Assembly: GCF_001187435.1 (NCBI RefSeq) | Contig: NZ_LFXA01000002.1 | Location: 930,001 to 994,000 of the forward strand | Source: Streptomyces caatingaensis | Lineage (GTDB): Bacteria; Actinomycetota; Actinomycetes; Streptomycetales; Streptomycetaceae | Direction: 5' to 3' | DNA length: 64,000 nucleotides | Shown: one piece after another, positions 8,365 to 17,541 of the stretch | Layout: each line of letters starts with the position of its first letter | Numbering within the stretch: position 1 is the stretch's first letter | The notes under the pieces: model-generated | Databases searched by the model: none | Told to the model about the DNA's origin: nothing | The model's input: the letters and a program-made list of their open reading frames with translations, nothing else | Translations under genes and position numbers: made by a program

Positions 8365-9603
8365 TCAGTTGCCGACGCGGCGGCGGAGGTCCTGGAACGC
8401 GGTGTAGTTGGCGATGACCTCGATCCGGCCGGGCGGGGCCATGCGCACGACCTCGTCCACGGACTCGCAGACCTGGAAGTTCTGGCCGGCGACCTCCAGG
8501 CGCACCGCCAGGTCGAGCTTGCGGTCGCCGATGACGAAGATCGGGTGACCGGTGAGGCGGGTGTAGTCCACGTCCCACAGCCAGGAGGTGTCCGTGCCGT
8601 CCGCGCCGCGGGCGTTGACCGACAGCAGCACCGGCGTGGGCGGGCCGTCGATGAGGGAGAAGGTCTCCAGCCAGCCGGCCGGGTTCTTCGCCAGCAGCAG
8701 CCGCATCTCGCGGTTCATGAACGTGATCACGTCGTAGCGGCCGGCGACCGCCTGGACCTGGTACATCCGCTCCAGGGCCACCTGCGGCGGCACGCCGAAG
8801 GTCGCGGCCACGGCGGCCGAGGTGGTGGCGTTGGCCTTGTTGGCCCGGCCCGGGAGCTGGAGGCGGATCGGCCAGGCCGAGCCGTGCGGGTCCAGCACGT
8901 AGTCGCCGGAGAGCGCCCAGCTCGGCGTCGGGCGGCGGAAGCCGCACTCGCCGCAGAACCAGTCGTCGCCCGGGCGCTGCATCACACCGCCGCAGGACGG
9001 GCACGACCAGGCGTCGTCCTTCCACTCCTGCCCGGCGGCCACCCACACCACGTTGGGGGAGGAGGAGGCGGCCCACACGATCAGCGGGTCGTCCGCGTTG
9101 GCGATGATCACGGCCTTGGTGCCGGTCAGGCCCTCGCGCCACTTCTCGGCCAGCATGCGGGTCTCCGCGGCGCGGTCGAGCTGGTCGCGCGAGAGGTTGA
9201 GCAGCGCTATCGCCTTGGGGTCGACGTCCCGGGCGACCATCGCCAGGTACTTCTCGTCCACCTCGATCACGCCGTAGCGGGCGTCCGAGCCGCCGGCCAG
9301 GGCGGACGTGATGCCCGCGGGCATGTTGGCGCCCAGCGCGTTGGACACCACCGGGCCGCTGGCGCGCAGCGCCTCGGCGATCAGCCGCGTCGTGGTCGTC
9401 TTGCCGTTCGTGGCCGAGACGAGGACCACGTCCAGGTGGGTCGCCAGCCGGGCCAGCAGGTCAGGGTCGAGCTTGAGCGCGACCTTGCCGCCGATCACCG
9501 ATCCGCTGCCACGCCCCGCGGCCCGCGACACCGCCGCCGCGGCCTTGCCCGCCGTCACGGCCAGCTTGGCCCGTGGGGACAGCGGCCCCGAGTTGCCTGC
9601 CAT
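8365..9603 (-). CDS. murT: Lipid II isoglutaminyl synthase, ligase subunit MurT
   Basis: MurT is the Mur-ligase-like subunit that activates D-glutamate of lipid II with ATP and accepts ammonia from GatD. The 412-residue product has a Mur P-loop (ATNGKTTTTRL, residues 64-74) and the four-cysteine zinc ribbon typical of MurT: Cys201, Cys204, Cys217 and Cys220. The C-terminal Mur domain follows (VLLSVNARGADGTDTSWLWD). The ATG at 9603 has a strong AGGAGG ribosome site, so the longer upstream in-frame extension is rejected. It is cotranscribed with gatD. Confidence 0.95.
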   Translation of the reverse strand: MAGNSGPLSPRAKLAVTAGKAAAAVSRAAGRGSGSVIGGKVALKLDPDLLARLATHLDVVLVSATNGKTTTTRLIAEALRASGPVVSNALGANMPAGITSALAGGSDARYGVIEVDEKYLAMVARDVDPKAIALLNLSRDQLDRAAETRMLAEKWREGLTGTKAVIIANADDPLIVWAASSSPNVVWVAAGQEWKDDAWSCPSCGGVMQRPGDDWFCGECGFRRPTPSWALSGDYVLDPHGSAWPIRLQLPGRANKANATTSAAVAATFGVPPQVALERMYQVQAVAGRYDVITFMNREMRLLLAKNPAGWLETFSLIDGPPTPVLLSVNARGADGTDTSWLWDVDYTRLTGHPIFVIGDRKLDLAVRLEVAGQNFQVCESVDEVVRMAPPGRIEVIANYTAFQDLRRRVGN

Positions 9604-9769
9604 CGTCCTAGATCCTCCTTGTTCCGGCGCCGTCGCCTCTTCCTGGTCCGCCGGTGGAACGCCCCCTCCGTGCCGAGTCGCCGGCCAGGAGGCCACGGTC
9701 GGGGATCAGCCTATCGAGATCCGCCCGTGGGCCCGAAACCCGTCGTCGCGGGGCCCGTACGCTGGGCAC

Positions 9770-10357
9770 ATGCGCAGAGGTGTCATTCCCGGAAGTTCTG
9801 GACGCGTGCGGCCCGTGCGGCTGCTCGGCGACCCCGTCCTGGCGGCGCCGTGCGCCGAGGTCGCGGATTTCTCCGCGCCCGTGGAACTTGACGGAGGATG
9901 CACCGACCTGGCCGGGCTGGTCGAGTCGATGTTCGCCACGATGTACGCCTTCGACGGCGTGGGCCTGGCCGCCAACCAGATCGGCGTCCCGCTGCGGGTC
10001 TTCGTCTACGACTGCCCCGACGACGAGGACGTCCGGCACCTGGGGCACGTCGTCAATCCCCGGCTGGTGGAGTGCGGGGGCGGCGAGGTGCGGGGGCCGG
10101 AGGGCTGTCTGTCGCTGCCGCGCCTGGAGGCGCCGACCGTGCGCGCGGACGAGGCGGTGGTCGAGGGCTTCACCGTGGACGGGTCACCGGTGCGGGTCGC
10201 CGGGACGGGGTTCTTCGCCCGCTGTCTCCAGCACGAGTGCGACCACCTCGACGGGGGCCTGTTCGTCGACCGGTTGACCGGGCTGCGGCGCGGGCGCGTC
10301 CTGCGGGCGGCGCGGCGGGCGCCGTGGGCGGGGGCGGGGGTGCGCACGGCGCCGTAG
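9770..10357 (+). CDS. def: Peptide deformylase
   Basis: Peptide deformylase removes the formyl group from the initiator methionine of nascent proteins, using an Fe2+ or Zn2+ ion. All three family motifs are present in this 195-residue protein: GVGLAANQ (63-70), EGCLS (111-115, metal ligand Cys113) and HECDH (155-159, ligands His155 and His159, catalytic Glu156). The start at 9770 gives a short N-terminal extension typical of Streptomyces paralogues. It is divergent from murT. Streptomyces usually carry several def genes, and this one is not next to fmt. Confidence 0.94.
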   Translation: MRRGVIPGSSGRVRPVRLLGDPVLAAPCAEVADFSAPVELDGGCTDLAGLVESMFATMYAFDGVGLAANQIGVPLRVFVYDCPDDEDVRHLGHVVNPRLVECGGGEVRGPEGCLSLPRLEAPTVRADEAVVEGFTVDGSPVRVAGTGFFARCLQHECDHLDGGLFVDRLTGLRRGRVLRAARRAPWAGAGVRTAP

Positions 10358-10413
10358 GCGCGGGCGTTCGGGGAGCCTCCCTGCGGGCGGGGCCCGCGCG
10401 CCTCGCGGCGTCC

Positions 10414-11103
10414 CTAGAATCCGGGCCCGTCCGCCCGGTCGCCGGCCGTGGCCAGCCGGCCCCACAGGAGGTCCGCGAGGTGGCGGACGAGGTGCTCGCG
10501 GGGGAAGGGGCGCTCGCGCAGCCACCAGTCGCCCGCGGCGTGCATCATGCCGACGATGCCGTGGCCCCAGGAGCGGGCGAGCTCGGTGCCCTCCGGGCCC
10601 AGGTCGACCCGCTCGGCCACCACGACGGCCAGCTCCTCGCCGAGCCGGCGCAGCAGCGGGGCGGAGTGCCGTCCCACGTCGAAGCCGCGCTCCGGGGTGC
10701 CCTCGGTGGTGCCTTCCGCGGTGCCCTCCGCCGTTCCCGACGGGCCGTTGTCCTCGGCGGGGTGCATCAGGAACCGGTAGACCTGGGGGCGGGCCTCTAT
10801 CGCGGCCAGGTACGTGCCCAGCGTCCGCTCCACGCGCTCGCGCCGCTCGGACGGCGCATCCAGCGCGGCCCGCAGCCCCTCCAGCAGGGCCTCCGTGTGG
10901 CGGGCGGCGAGTGCCCGGTAGAGGCCGCCCTTGTCGCCGAAGTGCCGGTAGAGGATCGGCTTGGTGATCCCCGCCTCGGCCGCGATGGCGTTCATCGACG
11001 CCTGCGGCCCGTCCCTGAGCACCACCCGGTCCGCGGCCTCCAGCAGTTCCCTGCGCCGCTGTTCCGCCGCGCGCTGCTGGTCTTCCCGCTGACTGGTCGT
11101 CAT
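10414..11103 (-). CDS. TetR family regulator, divergent from acyl-CoA dehydrogenase
   Basis: This is a 229-residue one-component repressor. The N-terminal TetR helix-turn-helix lies at about residues 18-64 (RRELLEAADRVV, then AEAGITKPILYRHFGDKGGLYRAL). The C-terminal half is a ligand domain ending in WWLRERPFPREHLVRHLADLLWG. An unusual low-complexity insert, four GTxE units, sits between helices. The gene is divergent from an acyl-CoA dehydrogenase, and a GGTAACA/TGTTACC inverted repeat lies between them, so it probably represses that gene and responds to an acyl-CoA or fatty acid. The ligand is inference. Confidence 0.9.
   Translation of the reverse strand: MTTSQREDQQRAAEQRRRELLEAADRVVLRDGPQASMNAIAAEAGITKPILYRHFGDKGGLYRALAARHTEALLEGLRAALDAPSERRERVERTLGTYLAAIEARPQVYRFLMHPAEDNGPSGTAEGTAEGTTEGTPERGFDVGRHSAPLLRRLGEELAVVVAERVDLGPEGTELARSWGHGIVGMMHAAGDWWLRERPFPREHLVRHLADLLWGRLATAGDRADGPGF
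10691..10738. repeat. Four 12-bp degenerate tandem units inside the TetR gene
   Basis: Four imperfect 12-bp units encode four consecutive GTxE tetrapeptides in the ligand domain of the TetR protein. The array is in frame, so it changes linker length without breaking the gene. Confidence 0.7.
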
Positions 11104-11190
11104 GACTGGGCCTCCCCGCCCCTCGTTGTGCGAAATGCCTGCGCAACGTAACACCCGGGGTACGCACCGGAGGGCCGGGGGCGAAGGGAG

Positions 11191-11239
11191 TTGACACCTG
11201 CTACTGGCCGGTAACAGACTCGTCCCGACTCGTGTTACC
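11191..11239. promoter_or_regulatory. Promoter and inverted-repeat operator between tetR and acyl-CoA dehydrogenase
   Basis: A consensus -35 box TTGACA (11191-11196) is followed at 18 bp by CAGACT. A 7-bp inverted repeat GGTAACA (11210-11216) and TGTTACC (11233-11239) overlaps the expected -10 and start region. This position suits repression of the rightward gene by the divergent TetR protein. The binding is inferred. Confidence 0.55.
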
Positions 11240-11277
11240 GCAAGTAATCCGCACGGAAGTCGCGCCGGGAGGGAACC

Positions 11278-12492
11278 ATGGCGGAGTTCACGATGGAGCT
11301 CGACGACGAACAGAAGGCCGTCCGGGACTGGATCCACGGCTTCGCCGCCGACGTCATGCGGCCCGCCGCGGCGGAGTGGGACGAGCGCGAGGAATTCCCC
11401 TGGCCGGTCGTCCGGGAAGCGGCGAAAATCGGCCTGTATTCGCTGGACTTCTACGCGAAGCAGTTCTTCGACCCCACCGGGCTCGGCATCCCGGTCGCCA
11501 TCGAGGAGCTCTTCTGGGGCGACGCCGGGCTGGGCCTGGCCATCACCGGCACCGGCCTGGCCGCCGTCGGCGTCCTCACCAACGGCACCGAGGAGCAGAT
11601 CGGGACCTGGATCCCGCAGATGTACGGCGACGAACACGACGTCAGACTCGCCGCGTTCTGCTCCTCCGAGCCCGACGCCGGCTCCGACGTCTCCGCCATG
11701 CGCACCCGCGCCGTCCACGACGAGGCCAAGGACGAGTGGGTCATCGACGGCACCAAGACGTGGGCCACCAACGGGGGCATCGCCGACGTCCACGTCGTCG
11801 TCGCCGTCGTCGAACCCGGCCTCGGCGCCAGGGGCCACGCCTCCTTCGTCGTCCCGCCCGGAACGCCCGGCCTCTCCCAGGGGCAGAAGTTCCGGAAGCA
11901 CGGCATCCGCGCCTCGCACACCGCCGAGGTCGTCCTCGACGGCGTCCGGGTGCCCGGCCACTGCCTGCTCGGCGGCAAGGAGAAGCTCGACGAGCGCCTC
12001 GCCCGCGCCCGGGAGGGCGCCACCGGCTCGGGGAACGCCGCCATGGCCACCTTCGAGGCCTCCCGCCCCGCCGTCGGCGCCCAGGCCGTCGGCATCGCCC
12101 GCGCCGCCTACGAGACGGCGCTCGACTACGCCCGCACCCGCGTCCAGTTCGGCCGCCCCATCATCGACAACCAGGGCGTCGCCTTCCAGCTCGCCGACAT
12201 GCGCACCCGCATCGACGCCGCCCGCCTGCTCGTGTGGCGCGCCTCCTGGATGGCCGCGACCGGCAAGCCCTTCACCGCCGCCGAGGGCTCCATGTCCAAG
12301 CTCTTCGCCGGCGAGACCGCCCGCGAGGTCACCGCCCAGGCCATGCAGATCCTCGGCGGCAACGGCTACACCCGCGACTACCCCGTCGAGCGCATGCACC
12401 GCGACGCCGCCATCTACACCATCTTCGAGGGCACGAGCGAGATCCAACGGCTCGTGATAGCACGGGCGTTGTCGGGGATGCCGATCCGCTAG
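11278..12492 (+). CDS. Acyl-CoA dehydrogenase
   Basis: This FAD enzyme catalyses alpha,beta-dehydrogenation of acyl-CoA thioesters. The 404-residue product has the three standard domains. FAD-binding signatures include [19 protein letters not shown] near residues 124-142 and [14 protein letters not shown]. The C-terminal signature is [20 protein letters not shown] followed by [10 protein letters not shown], whose Glu is the expected catalytic base. Length and motifs fit short/medium-chain enzymes. It stands alone and is probably controlled by the divergent TetR regulator. It is convergent with the ArsR gene, only 24 nt away. Confidence 0.93.
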   Translation: MAEFTMELDDEQKAVRDWIHGFAADVMRPAAAEWDEREEFPWPVVREAAKIGLYSLDFYAKQFFDPTGLGIPVAIEELFWGDAGLGLAITGTGLAAVGVLTNGTEEQIGTWIPQMYGDEHDVRLAAFCSSEPDAGSDVSAMRTRAVHDEAKDEWVIDGTKTWATNGGIADVHVVVAVVEPGLGARGHASFVVPPGTPGLSQGQKFRKHGIRASHTAEVVLDGVRVPGHCLLGGKEKLDERLARAREGATGSGNAAMATFEASRPAVGAQAVGIARAAYETALDYARTRVQFGRPIIDNQGVAFQLADMRTRIDAARLLVWRASWMAATGKPFTAAEGSMSKLFAGETAREVTAQAMQILGGNGYTRDYPVERMHRDAAIYTIFEGTSEIQRLVIARALSGMPIR

Positions 12493-12516
12493 GCGGTCGC
12501 TTCCCGGGCGGGGAGG

Positions 12517-12897
12517 TCACCGGTGCGCGGCGTCGCGTGCCGCCTGGTGGCCGGCGGCGCTGAGGACGGCGTCGAGGAGGCCGGGGAAGAGGGACTCCAG
12601 GGCGTCGCGGCGGAGGGCGTTCATCTTGGCCGTGCCCCGGTAGGTCTGGCGGATGACGCCGCTCTCGCGCAGCACGCGGAAGTGGTGCGTGCTGGTCGAC
12701 TTGGTGACAGGGAGGTCGATACAGGAACAGTTCATCTCGGTTCCCTCCGCGGCGAGCTGGCGTACGACGTGGAGGCGTACCGGGTCGGCGAGGGCGTGCA
12801 GGACCTCTTCGAGGCGGATCTCCTCGCGGGCGGGGTGGGTGACGGCGCGCGGGCTGGTCACGGCGGCTCCGGTTCCTCGGGGTGGGCTGTGGCGCAT
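12517..12897 (-). CDS. ArsR family regulator
   Basis: This is a 126-residue winged-helix repressor. The ArsR fold runs from LEEVLHALADPVRLHVVRQLAAEG to the recognition region VTKSTSTHHFRVLRESGVI and the wing. A Cys-x-Cys (NCSC) just before the DNA-recognition helix could sense thiol-reactive compounds or metals. The gene is divergent from an Old Yellow Enzyme homologue, a pairing seen elsewhere for electrophile-responsive control. A GTG start 36 nt further in is an alternative. Its ATG lies 20 nt from the TTGACA of the divergent promoter. Confidence 0.87.
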   Translation of the reverse strand: MRHSPPRGTGAAVTSPRAVTHPAREEIRLEEVLHALADPVRLHVVRQLAAEGTEMNCSCIDLPVTKSTSTHHFRVLRESGVIRQTYRGTAKMNALRRDALESLFPGLLDAVLSAAGHQAARDAAHR

Positions 12898-12917
12898 TGT
12901 ACGAGGGGTGTCGTAGT

Positions 12918-12949
12918 TTGACAGATGTCGTACTACGATGAGTATCGTA
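12918..12949. promoter_or_regulatory. Promoter and operator between arsR and the OYE gene
   Basis: TTGACA (12918-12923) and a possible -10 TATCGT (12943-12948) face the oxidoreductase. An inverted repeat TACGAT-N4-ATCGTA (12934-12949) overlaps the -10 element, with outer TCGTAC/GTACGA extensions. It is a likely ArsR operator by position. Confidence 0.5.
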
Positions 12950-13000
12950 CGAACGTCCGGTCAACGGGCCGGAACGCCGCCCGCCGCAAAGGGAGTTCCC

Positions 13001-14077
13001 GTGAGCGTCCTGTTCGAGCCGTATGCCCTGCGGTCGCTGACCGTCCCCAACCGCGTCTGGATGGCTCCGATGTGCCAGTACAGCGCCCTGCCGGCTGGCC
13101 CGGAGGCGGGCGCGGCGCGGGACTGGCACTTCGCCCACTACGCGGCGCGGGCCACCGGCGGCACGGGACTGATCCTGCTCGAGGCGACCGCGGTGTCCCC
13201 CGAGGGCCGCATCAGCCCCTACGACCTCGGCATCTGGAACGACGCCCAGGCCACGTCCCTGCGCCGGATCACCGGCTTCCTCAAGGCCCAGGGCACCGTG
13301 CCGGGCATCCAGATCGCCCACGCGGGACGCAAGGCGTCGACCGGCCTCCCCTGGCAGGGCGGCGCCCCGGTCGGCGCGGACGCCCACGGCTGGCAGCCCG
13401 TCGCCCCGAGCGCCCTGCCCTTCGACGACGGACACCCGGTCCCCGACGAGCTGACGAAGGAACAGATCGCCCGTGCAGCCGGTCAGTTCGCGGACGCCGC
13501 GCGCCGCGCCCTGGCGGCCGGCTTCGAGGTCGTCGAGGTCCACGGCGCCCACGGCTACTTGATCGGCGAGTTCCTCTCGCCGCACAGCAACCACCGCACC
13601 GACGAGTACGGCGGCTCCTTCGAGAACCGCACCCGCTTCGCGCTGGAGGTCGTCGACGCGGTACGCGCCGTGTGGCCCGGGGAACTGCCGCTGTTCTTCA
13701 TCTCCGCCACCGACTGGCTGGACGAGGCCGGCTGGACGGCCGACGACACCGTACGTTTCTCCGCCCTCCTCAAGGCGCACGGCGTGGACCTGCTCGACGT
13801 CTCGACCGGCGGCAACGCCCCCCGGGTCCGCATCCCCGCCGAGCCCGGCTACCAAGTGCCCTTCGCGGCGCGGGTGAAGGCCGAGACCGGGCTGCCGGTC
13901 GCGGCCGTCGGCCTCATCACGGAGGCCGGGCAGGCCGAGAAGATCCTCGCCAACGGCGAGGCGGACGCGGTGCTGCTCGGCCGCGAACTGCTCCGCAACC
14001 CCTCGTGGGCGCGGCAGGCGGCGCGGGCGGCCGGGGCGGACGTCCGGGTGCCGGAGCAGTACCTCCGCTCGGTGTGA
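13001..14077 (+). CDS. NADH:flavin oxidoreductase, YqjM-type Old Yellow Enzyme
   Basis: This FMN enzyme of the OYE family reduces activated C=C bonds of enones, quinones or nitro compounds using NAD(P)H. It has 358 residues from the GTG at 13001, which has a GGGAG ribosome site. An in-frame ATG 63 nt upstream is rejected because it lies inside the operator. The N-terminus SVLFEPYALRSLTVPNRVWMAPMCQYS matches YqjM, including the redox-modulating Cys25. The IAHAGRKAS substrate-binding segment and the HGYLIGEFLSPHSNHRTDEYGGS signature are intact. It is probably induced by electrophiles through the divergent ArsR protein. Confidence 0.92.
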   Translation: MSVLFEPYALRSLTVPNRVWMAPMCQYSALPAGPEAGAARDWHFAHYAARATGGTGLILLEATAVSPEGRISPYDLGIWNDAQATSLRRITGFLKAQGTVPGIQIAHAGRKASTGLPWQGGAPVGADAHGWQPVAPSALPFDDGHPVPDELTKEQIARAAGQFADAARRALAAGFEVVEVHGAHGYLIGEFLSPHSNHRTDEYGGSFENRTRFALEVVDAVRAVWPGELPLFFISATDWLDEAGWTADDTVRFSALLKAHGVDLLDVSTGGNAPRVRIPAEPGYQVPFAARVKAETGLPVAAVGLITEAGQAEKILANGEADAVLLGRELLRNPSWARQAARAAGADVRVPEQYLRSV

Positions 14078-14359
14078 CCTCGCCGCCGCCGACGACGATG
14101 GTGACGACGCCGACGGCGGACGGGCCCGCGGCCCGGCGCCGGCGTCCACCCGTACCCCCGTAACGGGTCGACGCCGGACCCCCGCAGGCCGGGAGCAGTA
14201 GCCTGCCGCCCGGTGCCCGCCGGGGTCGAGGGGTTTTCCGTCGCCCGGCCCAGGAGGAAACCGGGAAACCCCTTCCGGCCTGGCCGGACGACGCCCTTGA
14301 GCCGGTGTGCGCCGGGTGGAAAAGTGGCCCCTGCATCGGGGAGGGGTGGCCTGACGGGC

Positions 14360-17188
14360 ATGCGCGATCAGCCGGCATCCGGGGGCGGGGGAGGCCCGGC
14401 CGCCGAACCCCGGGACGCCGCCGCGGAGTTGCGGCGGCTCCGCCGGGAACGCGGCATGTCGCTGGCGGCCCTGGCCCGCGCGGCCTTCTACAGCAAGGGC
14501 CACCTCAGCAAGGTGGAGAACGGCGACAAACCGCTGACCCCCGCCCTCGCCCGCGCCTGCGACCGGGCACTGGGGACCGGCGGCCTGCTGGAACGGGCGC
14601 TCGCCGCCTCCGCCCGGCCGGACGCGCCGCCCGAAGGGCCCTGCCCCTACCGGGGACTGGCGGCCTACGGGCCGGACGACGCCCGCTGGTTCTTCGGCCG
14701 CGCCCGCGCCACCGCCGCGCTCGTCGGCCGCGTCGCCGAGAACCGGGGCAGCGGACTGCTCCTGGTCGTCGGCCCGTCCGGCGCGGGAAAGTCCTCCCTC
14801 CTCGGGGCGGGACTCCTGGCCGCCCTCACACACGAGGCCCCACCGGGGGAGGGGACGGGACCGGTGGTCCTCCTGACACCCGGGGAGGCCCCCGTCGCGC
14901 ACCTGCTGACCCGGATCGCGGCCGCCACGACCGTACGCCGGGACGTCCTGGCGGAGACCCTCGGGCGCCCGGCCTGCGGTGCCCCGGCCGGCTCCGCGGA
15001 CCCGCCCGGGCCGGACGGCCTCGACGGCTTCGCCGACACCGTCTGCCGCCCCGCGCGGCCGGTCCTGGTGGTCGACCAGTTCGAGGAGACGTTCACCCTC
15101 TGCCCGGACCCGCGCGAACGCCGCACCTTCGTCCGGGCCCTGCACGCCCTGGCCACCCGTGGCGCGCCCGTCGTGCTCGGCGTCCGGGCCGACTTCTACG
15201 ACCGGTGCCTCGCCCACCCCGAACTCGTCGCCGCCCTCCGGGACGGGCACCTCCCGCTCGGGCCCATGAACCTCGCGCAGGTGCGGGAGGCCATCACCGG
15301 TCCCGCCCGCGAAGCGGGCCTCGCCGTCGAGCCGGGCCTCGTCGAAATCCTGCTCCGCGACGCCGCGATGACCACCGACACCACCGGTGACCTCACGACG
15401 CCGCTGCGCCCCGGCGTCCTCCCCCTGCTCTCGCACGCCCTCCTGGCCACCTGGCAGCACCGCGAGAACGGCACGCTGACGGTGGCCGGTTACCAGCGCA
15501 CCGGCGGGATCTCCGGCGCGGTGGCCGCCACCGCGGAACGCGCCTACACCGGCCTGTCGCCCCTGCGGCGGTCCGCCGCACGGCAGTTGCTGCTGCACCT
15601 CGTCCACGTCGACGAGACCGGCGAGACGGGCCGCCGCATGGAGCGCCCCAAGCTGCTGGAGCGCACCGGCGACCCGGACACCGCCGGGGCGGTCCTCGAC
15701 GCCTTCGCCGACGCACGGCTGCTGACACTGGACGCCGGGCACGTCGAACTCGCCCACGAGGCGCTGCTGCGCGCCTGGCCCCGGCTGCGGGCGTGGATCG
15801 CGGAGGACCGCGCCGGGCTGCGCACCCGCCAGGCGCTCCTGGAGGACGCCGAGGCGTGGGCCCGCGAGGACCGCGACCCGGGCCTGCTCTACCGGGGGAC
15901 GCGCCTGGCGGTCGCCCGGGAATGGGCCGCCGATCCCGTACGCCGGTCCGGGCTCGGGCCGTTGGCCGGGGAGTTCCTCGACGGGGCGGTGGCGCAGGAG
16001 GCGGCCGAGCGGCGGCGCGAACGGCGCCGGACGCGGCGGCTGCGCGGGCTGGTCGCCGGTCTCGTGGTGCTGCTGGTCCTGTCCGTGGTCACCGGCGGGC
16101 TCGCCGTCCGGCAGAACAGGGCGTCGCAGAAGCAGCAACGCCTGGTCACGTCGCGCGAGTTCGCCCTCCAGGCCGAGGCCGTGCTCGACCGGGATCCGGA
16201 GCGGGCGGTCGCGCAGGCCGTGCAGGCGTACCGCGCGTACCCGACCGGGCGGGCCCGCAGCGTGCTCGTCACCGCCGACGGCGAGATGAGGAGCCGCGTT
16301 CGAGGCGCATTGGCCTTCGAGACCTGGCAGTTCGGCCACGGCAGCCGGCTGCCCGCCGTGCTGGCGGCGGACGAGGACCTGCGTGCCCGCTTCCAGGAGG
16401 ACGGGGCCGTCTCCGGCGACGGCCGGACCGTGGCCGTGCGGAGGATCGCCACCGTGGAGGTCCGGGACGCGGTCACCCGGCGCCTCCTCGCCTCCCTGCC
16501 CCGGGTCGCCTCGGTCGGGCCGATGGCGCTGTCGCCCGACGGCCGGACGCTCGTCACGGTGGACGGGCTCGCCGCCCACGTCCGCGACGTACGCTCGGGC
16601 CGCGAGACCGCGGTCCTCCACGGGCCCCACGGCTCGCACGCGGCGCTGTTCTCGCCCGACGGCCGCACGCTCGCCGTGGCCGGGCTCGGGCATGGCGTCG
16701 CCCTCTGGGATCTCGCGCGGCGCCGGCGGGCCGGGGTCCTGGCGGGCGGCGCCCATTCCTCATGGGCGGCGATGGCCTTCTCGCCGGACGGGCGCGCGCT
16801 GGCCATCAGCGACTTCGTCACGCCCTCCGTCCGGGTCTGGGACACCGTCGCGGACCGGGTGACGGACCTGTCCCCCGGGGACTCGCCCCGCGGCTTCACC
16901 CGGCTCGCCTTCTCCGCCGACGGCGCGAGGCTGGCCGCTGCCCGGGCCGACGGCGTCGTCGAACTCTGGGACGTGCCCGGCCGACGGCGGCTGCTCACGC
17001 TGGCCGGGGGGCCGGCGCGGAGGCGGTCCCCGCCGCGGGTGCAGGGGCTGGGCTTCACGCGGGACGGGGGTCTCGCGGCGGTGTACGCCTCCGGGGAGCG
17101 GAGGTTGTGGGAGCTGGACGCGGGGGCGGTCGCGGCCGGGTACTGCGCGCCGGTTGTTCGCCTCCAGTCGGGCCTCCATTGCGGATAG
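14360..17188 (+). CDS. HTH - nSTAND1 NTPase - transmembrane - WD40 signalling protein, C-terminus apparently shortened
   Basis: This 942-residue multidomain protein belongs to a Streptomyces-rich STAND family of unknown function. An XRE-type helix-turn-helix lies at about 22-75 (MSLAALARAAFYSKGHLSKVENG). The nSTAND1 NTPase opens with CPYRGLAAYGPDDARWFFGR. Its Walker A is GPSGAGKSS (138-146) and its Walker B VLVVDQFEETF (Asp239). A single membrane helix follows an Arg-rich stretch (about 562-584), then about five WD40-like repeats with SPDGRTL motifs. The normal family ending, with an E-W-x-x-x-x-P segment and terminal cysteine, is missing: the frame stops soon after AGAVAAGYC. The ATG at 14360 is the best fit to the HTH start but its ribosome site is weak. 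Confidence 0.85.
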   Translation: MRDQPASGGGGGPAAEPRDAAAELRRLRRERGMSLAALARAAFYSKGHLSKVENGDKPLTPALARACDRALGTGGLLERALAASARPDAPPEGPCPYRGLAAYGPDDARWFFGRARATAALVGRVAENRGSGLLLVVGPSGAGKSSLLGAGLLAALTHEAPPGEGTGPVVLLTPGEAPVAHLLTRIAAATTVRRDVLAETLGRPACGAPAGSADPPGPDGLDGFADTVCRPARPVLVVDQFEETFTLCPDPRERRTFVRALHALATRGAPVVLGVRADFYDRCLAHPELVAALRDGHLPLGPMNLAQVREAITGPAREAGLAVEPGLVEILLRDAAMTTDTTGDLTTPLRPGVLPLLSHALLATWQHRENGTLTVAGYQRTGGISGAVAATAERAYTGLSPLRRSAARQLLLHLVHVDETGETGRRMERPKLLERTGDPDTAGAVLDAFADARLLTLDAGHVELAHEALLRAWPRLRAWIAEDRAGLRTRQALLEDAEAWAREDRDPGLLYRGTRLAVAREWAADPVRRSGLGPLAGEFLDGAVAQEAAERRRERRRTRRLRGLVAGLVVLLVLSVVTGGLAVRQNRASQKQQRLVTSREFALQAEAVLDRDPERAVAQAVQAYRAYPTGRARSVLVTADGEMRSRVRGALAFETWQFGHGSRLPAVLAADEDLRARFQEDGAVSGDGRTVAVRRIATVEVRDAVTRRLLASLPRVASVGPMALSPDGRTLVTVDGLAAHVRDVRSGRETAVLHGPHGSHAALFSPDGRTLAVAGLGHGVALWDLARRRRAGVLAGGAHSSWAAMAFSPDGRALAISDFVTPSVRVWDTVADRVTDLSPGDSPRGFTRLAFSADGARLAAARADGVVELWDVPGRRRLLTLAGGPARRRSPPRVQGLGFTRDGGLAAVYASGERRLWELDAGAVAAGYCAPVVRLQSGLHCG

Positions 17189-17541
17189 GGGGGCGCGCCC
17201 AGTGGGCACGCGATGCGCTGCCCCCACCCCGCCCTTTCCCCGTTTCCCAGGGGCTCCGCCCCTCTCCCCGAACCGCTCGCCACCCACCAGCGGGTGCCCG
17301 CCCCGCACCGCGCGCCACCCGGGACTCCGCCCCCGGCCCGTGCCCCCTGACCGCACCCTGGCCCCAAGCCCGGACCGCGGCTTGGATCTTCGCACCGGCT
17401 GCCGTCGGCCTCCGGCCCCTGCTCGGGGCGCATCTCGCCGACTCCCGCGCACCCCCGGCGGGTTGATCCGTTTCCCCCGCCGCAACAGCTCGTTGCTCCG
17501 AAGAGCGCACGAGCCGCCGGCGGACAGGAGGAAAGGCCAAG
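17189..17541. other. Non-coding gap rich in C-runs
   Basis: These 350 bases hold no credible gene. The left part is strongly pyrimidine-rich, with the CCCAGGGGCTCCGCCCC palindrome-like element common in Streptomyces intergenic DNA. The right end carries the AGGAGGAAA ribosome site of the next gene. I see no clear promoter consensus. Confidence 0.5.

Noticed and set aside
14078..14359. Possible small gene between OYE and nSTAND genes
   Set aside because: All frames are low-complexity and none has a ribosome site and typical codon pattern. The upstream extension of the nSTAND frame is also unlike the family.
12329..16756. 1475-codon minus-strand open frame
   Set aside because: It is composed of shadow frames of the ArsR, OYE and nSTAND genes with low-complexity product and no family motif. 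It is typical of GC-rich DNA.
17189..17541. Mobile-element remnant
   Set aside because: No inverted terminal repeats, transposase fragment or target duplication could be seen. It is only a C-rich intergenic element.
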